This document shows, in pieces, positions 28,601 to 34,436 of a stretch of 64,000 nucleotides of DNA. The stretch covers positions 2,542,001 through 2,606,000 of the forward strand of contig NC_007650.1 of assembly GCF_000012365.1 (NCBI RefSeq), read 5' to 3'. The notes beneath the pieces are model-generated. The model made no database searches, was not told the origin of the DNA, and saw only the letters and a list, made by a program, of their open reading frames with translations. The first letter of the stretch is position 1. Every line of letters begins with the position of its first letter. This stretch comes from Burkholderia thailandensis E264 (GTDB lineage: Bacteria; Pseudomonadota; Gammaproteobacteria; Burkholderiales; Burkholderiaceae). Made by a program: the position numbers and the translations under genes.

Positions 28601-28779
28601 ACGACTGCACGGCGACGCACCGCGAGCTCGAGGAAGCCGGCATCGTCGTGCCCGTGTTCGACGACGCGCTGCTGCAGCGCTATTTGCGCGGCATGTTCGA
28701 CGAAGACGCGGACCTGCGCGCGCTCGCCGCCCAGCCGGACGGCGGCGAGCGCGCTTCTCCCCTTCACTCCCACATGTGA
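16633..28779 (+). CDS. malF: MalF/BurF, trans-AT PKS-NRPS ACP-KS-DH-KR-cMT-ACP-KS-ACP-C-(FkbH-N-like)-PCP-R
   Basis: A 4048-residue assembly line. Approximate domains: ACP (GFDSVQYVE, Ser near 45); KS1 (135-556, DTACSSSLV near 291, HGTGT near 428); DH-like (720-1090, ADHRLGG near 746, LLDGAFQA near 987); KR (1280-1460, GGAGGLGR, Tyr in SNYAAG near 1428); C-methyltransferase (EIGAGTGGTT near 1753); ACP (YGVDSILV near 2018); KS2 (2131-2543, DTACSSSLT near 2282); carrier (LGGDSIRAA near 2778); condensation domain (2859-3290, HHIVGDA near 2992); a region of about 250 residues like the N-terminal domain of FkbH proteins (3300-3530); carrier (CGGHSILA near 3580); and a thioester-reductase domain (TGATGFVGRHL near 3658, Tyr in YTTSKWAGE) for reductive release. 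There is no AT and no A domain, so malonyl must come in trans, presumably from MalL. The weak DH motif lacks the usual Pro. The start at 16633 is chosen by the ACP start. Confidence 0.93.
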   Translation: MTASPPSRELATAVEAAVLSLAGDVAGCTFDASAAERPLHALGFDSVQYVELSGCLNEYYGLDLAPTLFFDVHAPRRIAAHLLARHPLEVARKHGVASGDESDALARAGAASDGGRERTGARDETAAHERESAGDIAIVGMAGIFPQSADLDAFWRHLAAGDDLIAEAPASRWDWRAADGESASRWGGFIPRIEYFDAAFFGISPREAEQMDPQQRLLMQTAWAALEDAAVRPSDLMGSDTAVFVGVSTSDYLDLLPGADGHLAVGNAHAMLPNRLSHLLGAHGPSEAVDTACSSSLVALHRAVCALRRGESGVAIVGGVNVMLTTRLHRALAAAGMLSPDGRCKTFDAAANGYVRGEGIAALVLMPLERARAGGHPVHAVIKGSAVNHGGRAAFLTAPDINAQAALIEAAYRDAGVDPATVSYIEAHGTGTSLGDPIEVQALRQGFDACARARGHADAPAPARCGLGSVKTNIGHLEAAAGLAGVVKVVLAMNRRMLPPSLHCRELNPYLKLDGSRYHVVTEPVPWPGDATPTPLRAGVSSFGFGGSNAHVVLQSADARPNDRPSAPRPPIAHEQAEAGAADAAGPLAWFIPLSARTDTALRARAAQLACWLDAERADDAWLPALAKTLSIGREPMACRFGVTCASLDSLRAQLAVALNGPAASLARDDARLQPHANAHAAWLAGGADPLPVAWDEATPRLRLPVYPFEGERHWPTDAVPPARFTLAPEGDGAYRMHVAPDAPLVADHRLGGEPVLAAAAQIVIAWRAFEADANAADSSRASEAGEPSQPDERNEPNGSSRAIGSKGSNPAGAAIDSTDAGGSRVSSNTADANAATQITLRDIEWLAPIAIGAPADLHVTLAREERSNANEDRRGNAHRREIGNAARFAIAVAPAIDAPLGRGYAARIARAPTNAPALDVDAIRARCTQPIAADACYDAFAAIGIGYGPTFRPLRAIAVGRDEAFAEFDPSALARTTGDARIVALLDGAFQAIAGLQLADAGRLEGGLLPASLARIEFTGPLADSTHAWIREAPGETGRRTFDIDLVTARGVPCASLRGLALASGRGGASREAPRVATPGDHLLAPQWLPCTANAPSAATPPQRAGAPAILGGTPAQRAALAATLATPPRLIDDIAELNAHVDHLVWLPPAPAHAHAPLARCAGLDGFRLVKRLLALGAGERAFELTVLTVRSWTMPGDAPAFPAHADLAGLCGSLANEYPHWRVRLIDLSDADALPADWRTQDTEGGHPLLHRHGQWFARRLVPLAALPSPATPPYRPGGVYVAIGGAGGLGRVWTGHAIRACGAQVVWIGRRPLDAQIDAHCDALAEFGPRPSYLSADASDVDSLRDARDAVLARFGRIDGVVHTAIVLQDGGLAQLDEAQFSAALNAQVATTANLARVFGGDSLDFILFFSSLQSAFVAAGQSNYAAGCTFRDAFADWLRTQLRCVVKVVSWGYWGQTGVVASEPYRKRMAALGIGSIEPAAAMAVVDALLAARVDQVGYLKTTARAAVPTLAPALAARIAPHTSALAGKPPPRIDETGASAAWNDALAALDRAIARRLFAELGALRAFGERDVADDGALGSVATGSDARGKRSSGERTFEPASFDIDAALRSGRIAPAYRRWLAHALALIAQHGHLDWDGRAGRLAEAPPPLDAARAEWAHARAQLDRTALLDAHLALADATLDALPAILQGSVPATSILFPDGDLSRVEAVYRRNEQADRCNRALADAVLHLVGGASSAQPAALAEIGAGTGGTTVPLLAALDASGARLAHYDFTDISKAFLLNAEQTFGRGRDTLRYRLFDVERPVAGQALDAGGYDIVIATNVLHATQDISVTLRNAKALLKTGGHLIVNELLGTHGFAHATFGLLPGWWRHRDSARRLPGSPLLSRDGWMRALREAGFAVPDGDSAGAAAAAGQGVIVAVSDGVIVQPAIADAGHAAHANADAQASAARPASFAASAAPARAASSIAAASSGAELRERCVQWLAQLVARTLKMPAGRLAPDQPLGSYGVDSILVIGLTKTLRETFGVALSNATLFEHATLSALADFFVAEHRAACERVLGGDAVAASAASSASAASASAIPNQAASNPLTSHAPMPMALATRATPPASPASPATATAADTAIAVIGMSGRYAQADNLREFWANLRAGRHCITEVPAERWDWRTHFDAEKGAPGRTYSRWGGFLKQIDRFDAAFFRIAPSDAEHIDPQGRLFLEEAWSAIEDAGYTPATLSANRQVGVFVGVMNGDYPTGAQFWSIANRVSHALDLHGPSLAVDTACSSSLTAIHLALDSLRSGTCDCALAGGVNLIQSPKHLVGLSSLTMLSAGDACRAFGAGADGFVDGEGVGVLVLKPLSRALADGDAIHGIIRGSMINAGGKTHGLTVPNPRAQQAVVAAALARSGVPARAVGYVEAHGTGTALGDPIELTGLTRAFAEATGDRGFCALGSVKSNIGHCESAAGVAGVTKVLLQMKHRELVPTLHADEPNPDLDFACSPFVLQRALAPWPKPDLDGWPRIAGVSSFGAGGANAHVVLEEFVDTRVAAPDDRAGPAIVVLSAATDDALRRRARQLHAALADGEIDDERLHDLAYTLQIGRDAMASRFGCVVGTVAELQAALAAFVEGDASRGWHAHRLAADRHGLAELDADPELRASLVEQCIAAGKLDRLAALWCQGLGVDWPALHRGHARRRVHLPTYPFDGPRHWLRDDATPATEPARAPADIADSHAAPPMRGASAGAPNVSTPDVAALVRRTVAQVLGYPDVDMNESFLSLGGDSIRAARAHRMLQRSLDVKIPLSLMLEAKTLAECARAIDALPPAEPPSAAGTPAAGAPPAEPRAPRASAFAPRDARPRVHTLSSNQRQFFFLDRLNPANPAFNLPGALRVRGEWHADALAAAYQALVDTHDVLRTRFVVRGGEPCAEVAPRRAAAIRHHDLSALLPKHQAARIAECLTGSSREGFALEQGEPSRLTVLELRDDDHVILLNLHHIVGDAVSVVVLLDVLARAALTGRASAPNRAQPQYAQWAAAERDALPATVERELPYWLERLRDVPPPLPLPCDRARPPVPSYRGRSVPLAFPSALTAQLDAYCKAHGLSRFVVMLAAFKVALRVLSGRDDIVVGSPYANRADDDTADMIGSLAYALVLRTRLGEAETFADAATLVRRTVHGAFDHLGVPYPRLVEALNPARHGGANPLYQIMFNVIPMPALPDGVEPVEVDSGWLDYDLFVRLRASGSAIEGVLQFSADLFDRSTAEAIATYYVELLHTLLAHPSLPLAGLAPPPELALERTIADAMPPLRIEIASTFTDRPLAGTLRYWGVATGQPIEPNFAPYGQLFQTLYDPSTPFHANRHGTNVVLVRPRDWLRFGQADANAETTDTAADAAAAQIALHAEELADALAGAAPSLAVPVLVLVLPDDASSLAAHGEHGGERDGEPAIDSSLAPYRTLAAALADLPSVTVAHWRDVAAIYPVADVFDPHADAAGHVPFTSEYYAALASYIARTAFQHASVPLDDAWNRLAAQIRDDAEHLLAAPADGARARRAPYAPPANEAQATLAPIFAAALKLADLGIDDNFFDCGGHSILAIGVVYQINEAFGTSLSVADIFMAPTVRRLAERMRDAPDGPEYVDLASAAVLPDDIAPLPGPVAGTPRALLLTGATGFVGRHLLRELIDRTDATIHCLVRAPDAAQGLARIRATLERWSLWRDGDDARVIAVPGDLGRPRIGLSEPDRARLVAEVDAIYHNGTSMNHLESFEMARAANVGGVIELLRIATEGRPKTFNYVSTLAVFSMRERTGTHVFDESAPIDDERHPSDQGYTTSKWAGEQLTHLAAARGVPCNVFRLGLVTGDVRHGRYDELQAYYRLLKSCILMGAAFDDFRYDLVITPVDYVARALAHLGAKHPQGGRVFHLSTMQVTPMRTVFEMMNAHLPTPMRMLTHRAWIDELRVRYRRGDVQSIVPVVQWMMNMSDAELVKLAREREETTFIYDCTATHRELEEAGIVVPVFDDALLQRYLRGMFDEDADLRALAAQPDGGERASPLHSHM

Positions 28780-28784
28780 TACTC

Positions 28785-29846
28785 ATGAACGATCTCATCT
28801 ATCAGGACGAACACGCTTCGCTGCAACCGCTCGAAGGGCGCACCGTCGCCGTGATCGGCTACGGCATCCAGGGCCGCGCGTTCGCCGCGAATCTGCGCGA
28901 CAGCGGCGTCGCGGTGCGCGTCGGCAACATCGACGACCGCTACTTCGAGCTCGCGCGCGCGGAAGGCCATCGCGTGACGAACATCGCCGAGGCGGTCGCG
29001 CACGCGGACATCGTGCTGCTGCTGATTCCGGACGAAGCGCACGGCGCGGTGTTCGACGTCGACATCGCGCCGAACCTGCGCGACGGCGCGCTGCTGTGCG
29101 TCGCGCACGGGCACTCGCTCGTGCAGGGCGACGTGCGCCCGCTCCCGGGGCGCGACCTCGCGATGCTCGCGCCGCGCATGTATGGCGATCCGATTCGCCG
29201 CTACTACCTTGCCGGGCAAGGCGCGCCCGCGTACTTCGACATCGTCGCGGACCACACCGGCCGCGCGCGCGACAGGGTGCTCGCGATCGCGCGCGCGGTC
29301 GGCTTCACGCGCGCGGGCGTGATGGCGCTCGGCTACCGGCAGGAAACGTTCCTCGATCTGTTCCAGGAGCAGTTCCTCGCGCCCGCGCTCGTCGATCTCG
29401 TCGAAACGGGCTTTCAGGTGCTCGTCGAACGCGGCTTCAATCCGAAGGCCGCGCTGCTGGAGGTCTACGGCTCGGGCGAGATGGGCAAGATGATGCTCGA
29501 CGGCGCGGACATCGGGCTCGACGAAGTCGTCGCGCTGCAAGGCTCGCCCACCTGCCAGGTCGGCTATCACCGCTGGCGCGGCCGCACGCTGCCCACGGCC
29601 GTGCGCGAGCTCGCCGCGCGCGTGCTCGACCAGATCGAAGGCGGCGACTTCTCCGCGTATCTGAAGGAGCAGGCATCGAACGACTACGCGTCGCTCGACG
29701 ACGCGCGCCGCGCGGCGCTGAAACGGCCGCTCAACGTCGCGCATGCGCAGGTGCGCGCGGCGTTCCGGTTCCCGACCGAGGCGGCGGGCGGGCTCTATCA
29801 GGCGGCGCAAGCACCCGCCGACGTCGAACCTGAGGCCGCGCGATGA
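28785..29846 (+). CDS. malG: MalG/BurG, remodelled ketol-acid reductoisomerase (cyclopropanol formation)
   Basis: A 353-residue KARI homologue; the ATG at 28785 lies 5 nt after the malF stop. The Rossmann motif is present but altered (GYGIQGRAFAANLRDSG near 25-41, where KARIs have GYGSQGHA). The metal-binding helix keeps Glu and Asp (QETFLDLFQEQ near 187-197), and a later Glu is kept in LLEVYGSGEMGK (near 225). The HE pair of the classical YFEclHE motif and the FAHGFN block (here VAHGHS) are changed. Canonical KARIs isomerise acetolactate in branched-chain amino acid synthesis. This one sits inside a biosynthetic operon and is described (recalled) as building the cyclopropanol acid of malleicyprol from a gonyol-derived sulfonium acid. 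It overlaps malH by 4 nt. Confidence 0.93.
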   Translation: MNDLIYQDEHASLQPLEGRTVAVIGYGIQGRAFAANLRDSGVAVRVGNIDDRYFELARAEGHRVTNIAEAVAHADIVLLLIPDEAHGAVFDVDIAPNLRDGALLCVAHGHSLVQGDVRPLPGRDLAMLAPRMYGDPIRRYYLAGQGAPAYFDIVADHTGRARDRVLAIARAVGFTRAGVMALGYRQETFLDLFQEQFLAPALVDLVETGFQVLVERGFNPKAALLEVYGSGEMGKMMLDGADIGLDEVVALQGSPTCQVGYHRWRGRTLPTAVRELAARVLDQIEGGDFSAYLKEQASNDYASLDDARRAALKRPLNVAHAQVRAAFRFPTEAAGGLYQAAQAPADVEPEAAR

Positions 29847-31207
29847 GCGCCGGGCGTCTCTACGTCGGCGCGACGTTCACCGCATCGCCGCTCGAACCGC
29901 TGCTGCGCGCGCAGGGCTTCGACGACGTCGCGTTCACGCGCTACAACCAGTTGCTGCAAGCGCTGCTCGCGCCCGATCCGCAACACGCGGGCGACGCGAC
30001 GCTGCTGCTCGTGCGGCTCGCCGACTTCGTGCGGCACGAAGCGCACGACCGCGCGCAATCGACGGACGCGCTCGCCGCGCTGCTCGCGCAACGCGCGGAT
30101 GCGTGGCTCGACGCGCTCGCTTCGTTCGCCGCCGGGCGCGCGACGCCGCCGTGCGTCGTCGTGCTGCCGTCGCCCGCGCTCGACGCGCGCGGCGGGGCGC
30201 TCGCCGAAGCATGCGGGCGGCTCGAGCGCGCGCTGCTCGACGTGCCCGGCTTGCGCGCGCTCGATTGGGCCGACTTCACCGCGTCGGGCGCGATCGCGCA
30301 GCCGTTCGATTCCGTCGCGGACAAGCTCGGCCACGTGCCGCTGACGATCGAGGGCTTCGCGGCGTTCGCGCGATGGCTCGCCGAGCGCTTGCGCGGCGAA
30401 GCGGGCGACGCCGCACACGCCGGCGCGAGCGCGAACTCGCCCGCTCGCGCCGAAGCCGACGCACATGCGAAGGTCGATCCGCACGCCGCCACTGCCGCCG
30501 CTGCCGCCGCTGCGGCCGCGCATCCGAGCGCCGAAGCCGCCGGCGCGGCCGATGCGGCGACCACGCACGCCGCCGCATCGCCGCCCGCGCCGTCGCTCGC
30601 CCGCTTCTTCGAGCGCCTGCAACTGCGCATCGCGAGCGTCCCCTTCGACGACGAAACCGCGCTCGCGAAAAGCGCGCGCCTGAGCCACACGGCCGCGACG
30701 TTCCATCTGAGCGCTCGCCCGTATCTCGAAGCCGATCTGCTCGACGCGACTTCGCGCGACGCGGCGGGACTCGCGCTGACCGTCGCCGACCGCTTCGGCC
30801 AATACGGCTGCAGCGGCTTCGCACTCGTGCGCGTCGACGCCGGCCTGCCCGTGCTCGCCGAGTTCGTGCTGAGCTGCACGGTGCTCGGCAAGCAGGTCGA
30901 GCACGGCGTGCTGCTCGCGCTCGCGCATGCCGCGCAGCGCGCCGCGTTGCCGGCCGTCGCGCTCGATTACGTGCGCACCGGCGGCAACCAGCCGGCTGTC
31001 GACTTCGTCGACGCAATCGCCGCGCAAGCGGGCGTCGTCATCGACCGAAGCGGCCCGCGCGCGCGGCTACGCATCGCGCCGGCCGCGCTCGCCGAGGCCG
31101 TGCTCGCCTGCGCGAACGCGCCGCAAGCGCTTGCGGCGGCCGCGCAGGCGCTCGATCTCGCGCCGCTCTTCCTCCACTCAACCGCTCACCTGGCCGCCCA
31201 TCGATGA
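29843..31207 (+). CDS. malH: MalH/BurH, FkbH-like protein lacking the HAD phosphatase core
   Basis: A 454-residue protein in two parts. Residues 1-190 (LYVGATFTASPLEPLLRAQG, YNQLLQALLAPD, LLLVRLADFV) resemble the N-terminal SGNH-like domain of long FkbH proteins. Residues about 254-400 (ARLSHTAATFHLSA, VADRFGQYGCSGFA, FVLSCTVLGKQVEHGVL, YVRTGGNQPAVDF) resemble the C-terminal acyltransferase-like domain of the same family. Between them, where FkbH enzymes carry the HAD core with its DxDxT motif for 1,3-bisphosphoglycerate, there is only an Ala-rich linker of about 60 residues and no such motif. FkbH proteins load glyceryl units on carriers; without the HAD core that reaction is not expected. 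Start ATG overlaps the malG stop (ATGA), and its own stop overlaps the malI start the same way. The function is unknown to me; carrier-bound acyl transfer is a guess. Confidence 0.8.
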   Translation: MSAGRLYVGATFTASPLEPLLRAQGFDDVAFTRYNQLLQALLAPDPQHAGDATLLLVRLADFVRHEAHDRAQSTDALAALLAQRADAWLDALASFAAGRATPPCVVVLPSPALDARGGALAEACGRLERALLDVPGLRALDWADFTASGAIAQPFDSVADKLGHVPLTIEGFAAFARWLAERLRGEAGDAAHAGASANSPARAEADAHAKVDPHAATAAAAAAAAAHPSAEAAGAADAATTHAAASPPAPSLARFFERLQLRIASVPFDDETALAKSARLSHTAATFHLSARPYLEADLLDATSRDAAGLALTVADRFGQYGCSGFALVRVDAGLPVLAEFVLSCTVLGKQVEHGVLLALAHAAQRAALPAVALDYVRTGGNQPAVDFVDAIAAQAGVVIDRSGPRARLRIAPAALAEAVLACANAPQALAAAAQALDLAPLFLHSTAHLAAHR

Positions 31208-32466
31208 ACGCGAATCCCGACGCACTCAAGCTCACGCGCGCGCACGCCGCGCCGCCCGCCGACTGGTGGGCGCGCGAGCGGCTGCACTACCGCGACAACT
31301 CACTGCACTTCTGCGGCCGCCGCGTCGCCGAACTCGCGGCCGCGTTCGCCGAACCGGTGTTCCTGTACGACCCGCAGCGCGCGGTCGACAACGTCGCGCG
31401 CCTGCAACGCGCGCTGGGCGACCTGCAACGCGGCGACTTTCACGTCTACTACGCGATGAAGGCGAATCGCTTCCGCCCGCTGCTGTCCGAGCTGCGGCGC
31501 TCGCCGATCTTCGGCATCGACGCGTGCTCGCCCGAGGAGTTGCGCGAAGCGCTCGCGTGCGGCTTCGCGCCGGAGCGCATCTCGTACACCGCGCACGGCA
31601 TGATGCCCGACGAAGCCGCGCTCCTCGCCGCGCTGCCCGACGTGCACGTGAACTGCGACACGCTGAGCGCGATCGCGCTGCTCGGCAGCCGTTCGCCGGG
31701 GCGCGAGATCGGCATTCGCGTGAACCCCGGCGTCGGCATCGGCTACGGCGACAGCGAGCGCCTGAGCTACGCGGGCGCGACCATCACGAAGTTCGGCATC
31801 TATGCGGAACAGTTCGGCGCGGCGCTCGAGCTCGCCGCGCGGCACGGCCTCACCGTGACGTGGCTGCATTGCCACGCGGGCTGCGGCTATCTCGACGCGC
31901 AGCTCGACTCGTTCGAGCGCGTGCTCGATGCGCTCGATGCGTTCGTCGCGCGCGCGCCGGGGCTGCGCGGCATCAACCTCGGCGGCGGGCTCGGCCTGCC
32001 GCATCGCGCGACCGACCGCCCGCTCGATCTCGAACGCTGGCGCGCGGCCGTGCACGCGCGCTTCGGCGGCCGGCCGCTCGCGCTCGCGATCGAGCCAGGC
32101 GACTTCATCGCGAAGGACGCCGGCATGCTCGTGCTGCGCGTCGCATACGTCGAGCTCAAGCGCAACCGCCGTTTCGTCGGATTGAACGGCGGCTTCAATC
32201 TCGCGATAGAACCCGCGTTCTACGATCTGCCGTGCGAGCCCGTGCCGTGCGTGCGCCGGCCGGGCCCCACGCAATCGGTGTGCCTCGCGGGCAACATCAA
32301 CGAAGCGCTCGACGTGTGGGGCGACGACGTGAGCCTGCCGCCCGTCGAGCCGGGCGATTTCGTCGCGCTGCTGAACGCGGGCGGCTACGCGTCATCGATG
32401 AGCTCGAACCACTGCCTGCGCGGGCAGTTCCGCGAGCTCGCGCTGTTCGACGCCGCGCCGCACTGA
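31204..32466 (+). CDS. malI: MalI/BurI, fold-type III PLP-dependent decarboxylase
   Basis: A 420-residue protein of the diaminopimelate/ornithine decarboxylase family (alanine racemase fold). The PLP lysine is in YYAMKANRF near residue 85, the HCHAGCGY and LGGGLGLP glycine loops that hold the PLP phosphate follow, and IEPGDFIAKDAG is present. In the C-terminal half the usual active-site Cys motif (G-P-x-C-E-x-x-D) reads GNINEALDVW, so Asn stands where Cys is expected. In the recalled pathway this enzyme decarboxylates S-methylmethionine to the sulfonium amine used by MalD. Its ATG overlaps the malH stop (ATGA), indicating translational coupling. Confidence 0.88.
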   Translation: MNANPDALKLTRAHAAPPADWWARERLHYRDNSLHFCGRRVAELAAAFAEPVFLYDPQRAVDNVARLQRALGDLQRGDFHVYYAMKANRFRPLLSELRRSPIFGIDACSPEELREALACGFAPERISYTAHGMMPDEAALLAALPDVHVNCDTLSAIALLGSRSPGREIGIRVNPGVGIGYGDSERLSYAGATITKFGIYAEQFGAALELAARHGLTVTWLHCHAGCGYLDAQLDSFERVLDALDAFVARAPGLRGINLGGGLGLPHRATDRPLDLERWRAAVHARFGGRPLALAIEPGDFIAKDAGMLVLRVAYVELKRNRRFVGLNGGFNLAIEPAFYDLPCEPVPCVRRPGPTQSVCLAGNINEALDVWGDDVSLPPVEPGDFVALLNAGGYASSMSSNHCLRGQFRELALFDAAPH

Positions 32467-32495
32467 TCCCAACCTCAACGACAAGGAGCCCCAGC

Positions 32496-34364
32496 GTGTC
32501 CTCGCTTTCACGACAATTGAGCGCTCTCGGCAGCCGGATCTTCACGAGCGCGCCGTTCGGCCCCGGCGTGTCGATGCAGAATCTCGCCGAATGGTCGTCG
32601 CTCGCGCACGTCCAGTTGCTCGGCAAGGTCGCCGCCGAATTCGGCGTCGATATCGATATCGAAGAAGCCTATCGGCTCGACAGTTTCGAGCGGCTGCTGC
32701 AGTACATCGAGCGGCGGTGCGAACCGGGCGGCGACACGCCGCCCGCGTCCTCGACGCCGGACGCGGCGTCGGACGCCGCCGTCGGGCCGCCCGATACGAT
32801 CGGCGCGCTGCTTCGCGCGCGCGCCGACGCGCTGCCCGACGAGCCGTTCCTGTTTTTCCCCGCCGACGATCTCAGCTACACCTATCGCGCGTTCCACGGG
32901 CTCGCGTGCGCGGCGGCCGATACGCTGCGCGCGCACGGACTCGCGCGCGGCGACCGTCTGTCGGTCGTGCTGCCGAACGGCCCCGAGTTCCTCGCGTACT
33001 ACTTCGGCGCGCATCTGCTCGGCGCCGTGTCGGTGCCGATCAACCCGGCGCTCACCGCGGCCGAGTGCGCGTACATCGTCCGCAACAGCGGCGCGAAGCT
33101 CGTCGTGTTCGACCGGCGCATGACGTACCTGCGCGACGCGGTGCGCGCCGAGCTCGGCGACGATGGCGGCGCGCGCCTCGCGAGCGCCGACGCCGCATCC
33201 GGCTTCGGCCTGGAAGCGCTGGCCGCGCTCGCGGCAACGGGCGAGCGCGCGGCGATCGCCCCCGATCCCGATCTCGCCGCCGGCGACGACGCGAGCATTC
33301 TCTACACGTCCGGCACGACGGGGCACCCGAAGGGCGTCGTGCTGTCGCACCGCAATCTCCTGTCGGATGCGCGCGCGCTCGTCCGCTGGTTCGCGTTCGA
33401 GCCCGGCACGCGCACGATGTGCATCCTGCCGCTGTTCCACAACAACGGGCAGGTGATCACGCTGCTGTCGCCGCTGATCGCGGGCGGCAGCTCGGTGATC
33501 CTGGAAGGCAAGTCGGCGCTGCCGTCGTTCTGGAAGCTGATCGACACATATCGCGTGAACTGGACGAGCGTGATGCCGGCGTTCCTGTCCGCGTTCCTCG
33601 AATACGGCCTGAAGCGCACCGACGACACGCTGCGCGGCATCGTCTGCGGCGGCCAGGTGCTGCTCGACGAAGTGCGCAACCGCTTCGAGAGCGAATACCG
33701 CGTGCCGGTGTTCGAGGGCTTCGGGCTCACCGAGACGACGTCGTTCGCGACGATGAACCGCCATCCCGCCGAGCGCCGACGCTTCGGCTCGATCGGCGTC
33801 GCGCTGCCGTGCAATGCGTTGCGCATCGTCGATGCCGACGGCCGCGAGGTGGCCGCGGGCGAGACGGGCGAAATCCTGATCCGCGGCGAGAACGTCGCGA
33901 CGCGCTACCACGGGCTCGCCGAACTCACCGCCGAGCGCTTTCGCGACGGCTGGCTGCATACCGGCGACTATGGCTATCGCGACGACGAAGGCCACTTTTT
34001 CTTCGCGACGCGCGTCGACGATCTCATCATCAAGGGCGGCGAGAACATCTACCCGGCCGAAATCGAGAACGCGCTGCACGGCTGCGACGACGTGATCGAA
34101 TGCGCGGCGCTCGGCGTGCCCGATCCGATTCTCGGCCAGGACGTGTGCGTGTACGTGAAGCTGCGGCCGTCGTCGACGCTCGGCAAGGACGGCGTTCGCC
34201 GCTTGTGCGAGGGCCGCATCGCGCATTACAAGTGCCCGCGCCACGTCGTGCTGCTCAACGAGCTCGACGATCTGCCCGAGCTGCCGAAGGGCCCGACGCG
34301 CAAGATCCTGCGCCGCAAGCTGCTCGCGCATTTCGCGACGCTGCGCGAGCGGGAATCCGCATGA
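32496..34364 (+). CDS. malJ: MalJ/BurJ, AMP-dependent acyl ligase with N-terminal carrier-like domain
   Basis: A 622-residue protein starting at GTG 32496, with AAGGAG (32483-32488) 7 nt upstream; the open frame extends much further up but out of register with malI. Residues about 28-75 look like an acyl-carrier domain (WSSLAHVQLLGKVAAEFGV), with SSL where DSL is usual. The rest is an ANL-superfamily acyl-CoA/acyl-ACP ligase: YTSGTTGHPKG near 269, GFGLTETTSF, TGDYGYRDDEG, and the terminal catalytic Lys region LPKGPTRKILRRKLL. It would adenylate a carboxylic acid and pass it to a carrier, perhaps its own. It may activate the cyclopropanol acid or a fatty acid starter; the sequence does not decide. 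Confidence 0.88.
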   Translation: MSSLSRQLSALGSRIFTSAPFGPGVSMQNLAEWSSLAHVQLLGKVAAEFGVDIDIEEAYRLDSFERLLQYIERRCEPGGDTPPASSTPDAASDAAVGPPDTIGALLRARADALPDEPFLFFPADDLSYTYRAFHGLACAAADTLRAHGLARGDRLSVVLPNGPEFLAYYFGAHLLGAVSVPINPALTAAECAYIVRNSGAKLVVFDRRMTYLRDAVRAELGDDGGARLASADAASGFGLEALAALAATGERAAIAPDPDLAAGDDASILYTSGTTGHPKGVVLSHRNLLSDARALVRWFAFEPGTRTMCILPLFHNNGQVITLLSPLIAGGSSVILEGKSALPSFWKLIDTYRVNWTSVMPAFLSAFLEYGLKRTDDTLRGIVCGGQVLLDEVRNRFESEYRVPVFEGFGLTETTSFATMNRHPAERRRFGSIGVALPCNALRIVDADGREVAAGETGEILIRGENVATRYHGLAELTAERFRDGWLHTGDYGYRDDEGHFFFATRVDDLIIKGGENIYPAEIENALHGCDDVIECAALGVPDPILGQDVCVYVKLRPSSTLGKDGVRRLCEGRIAHYKCPRHVVLLNELDDLPELPKGPTRKILRRKLLAHFATLRERESA

Positions 34365-34436
34365 CGCGCGGTGCGCGGCAACCCCGCGCATCGCATCCGC
34401 TGTCCAACCGCATCGACCGAACATGAAGGAGACGCC

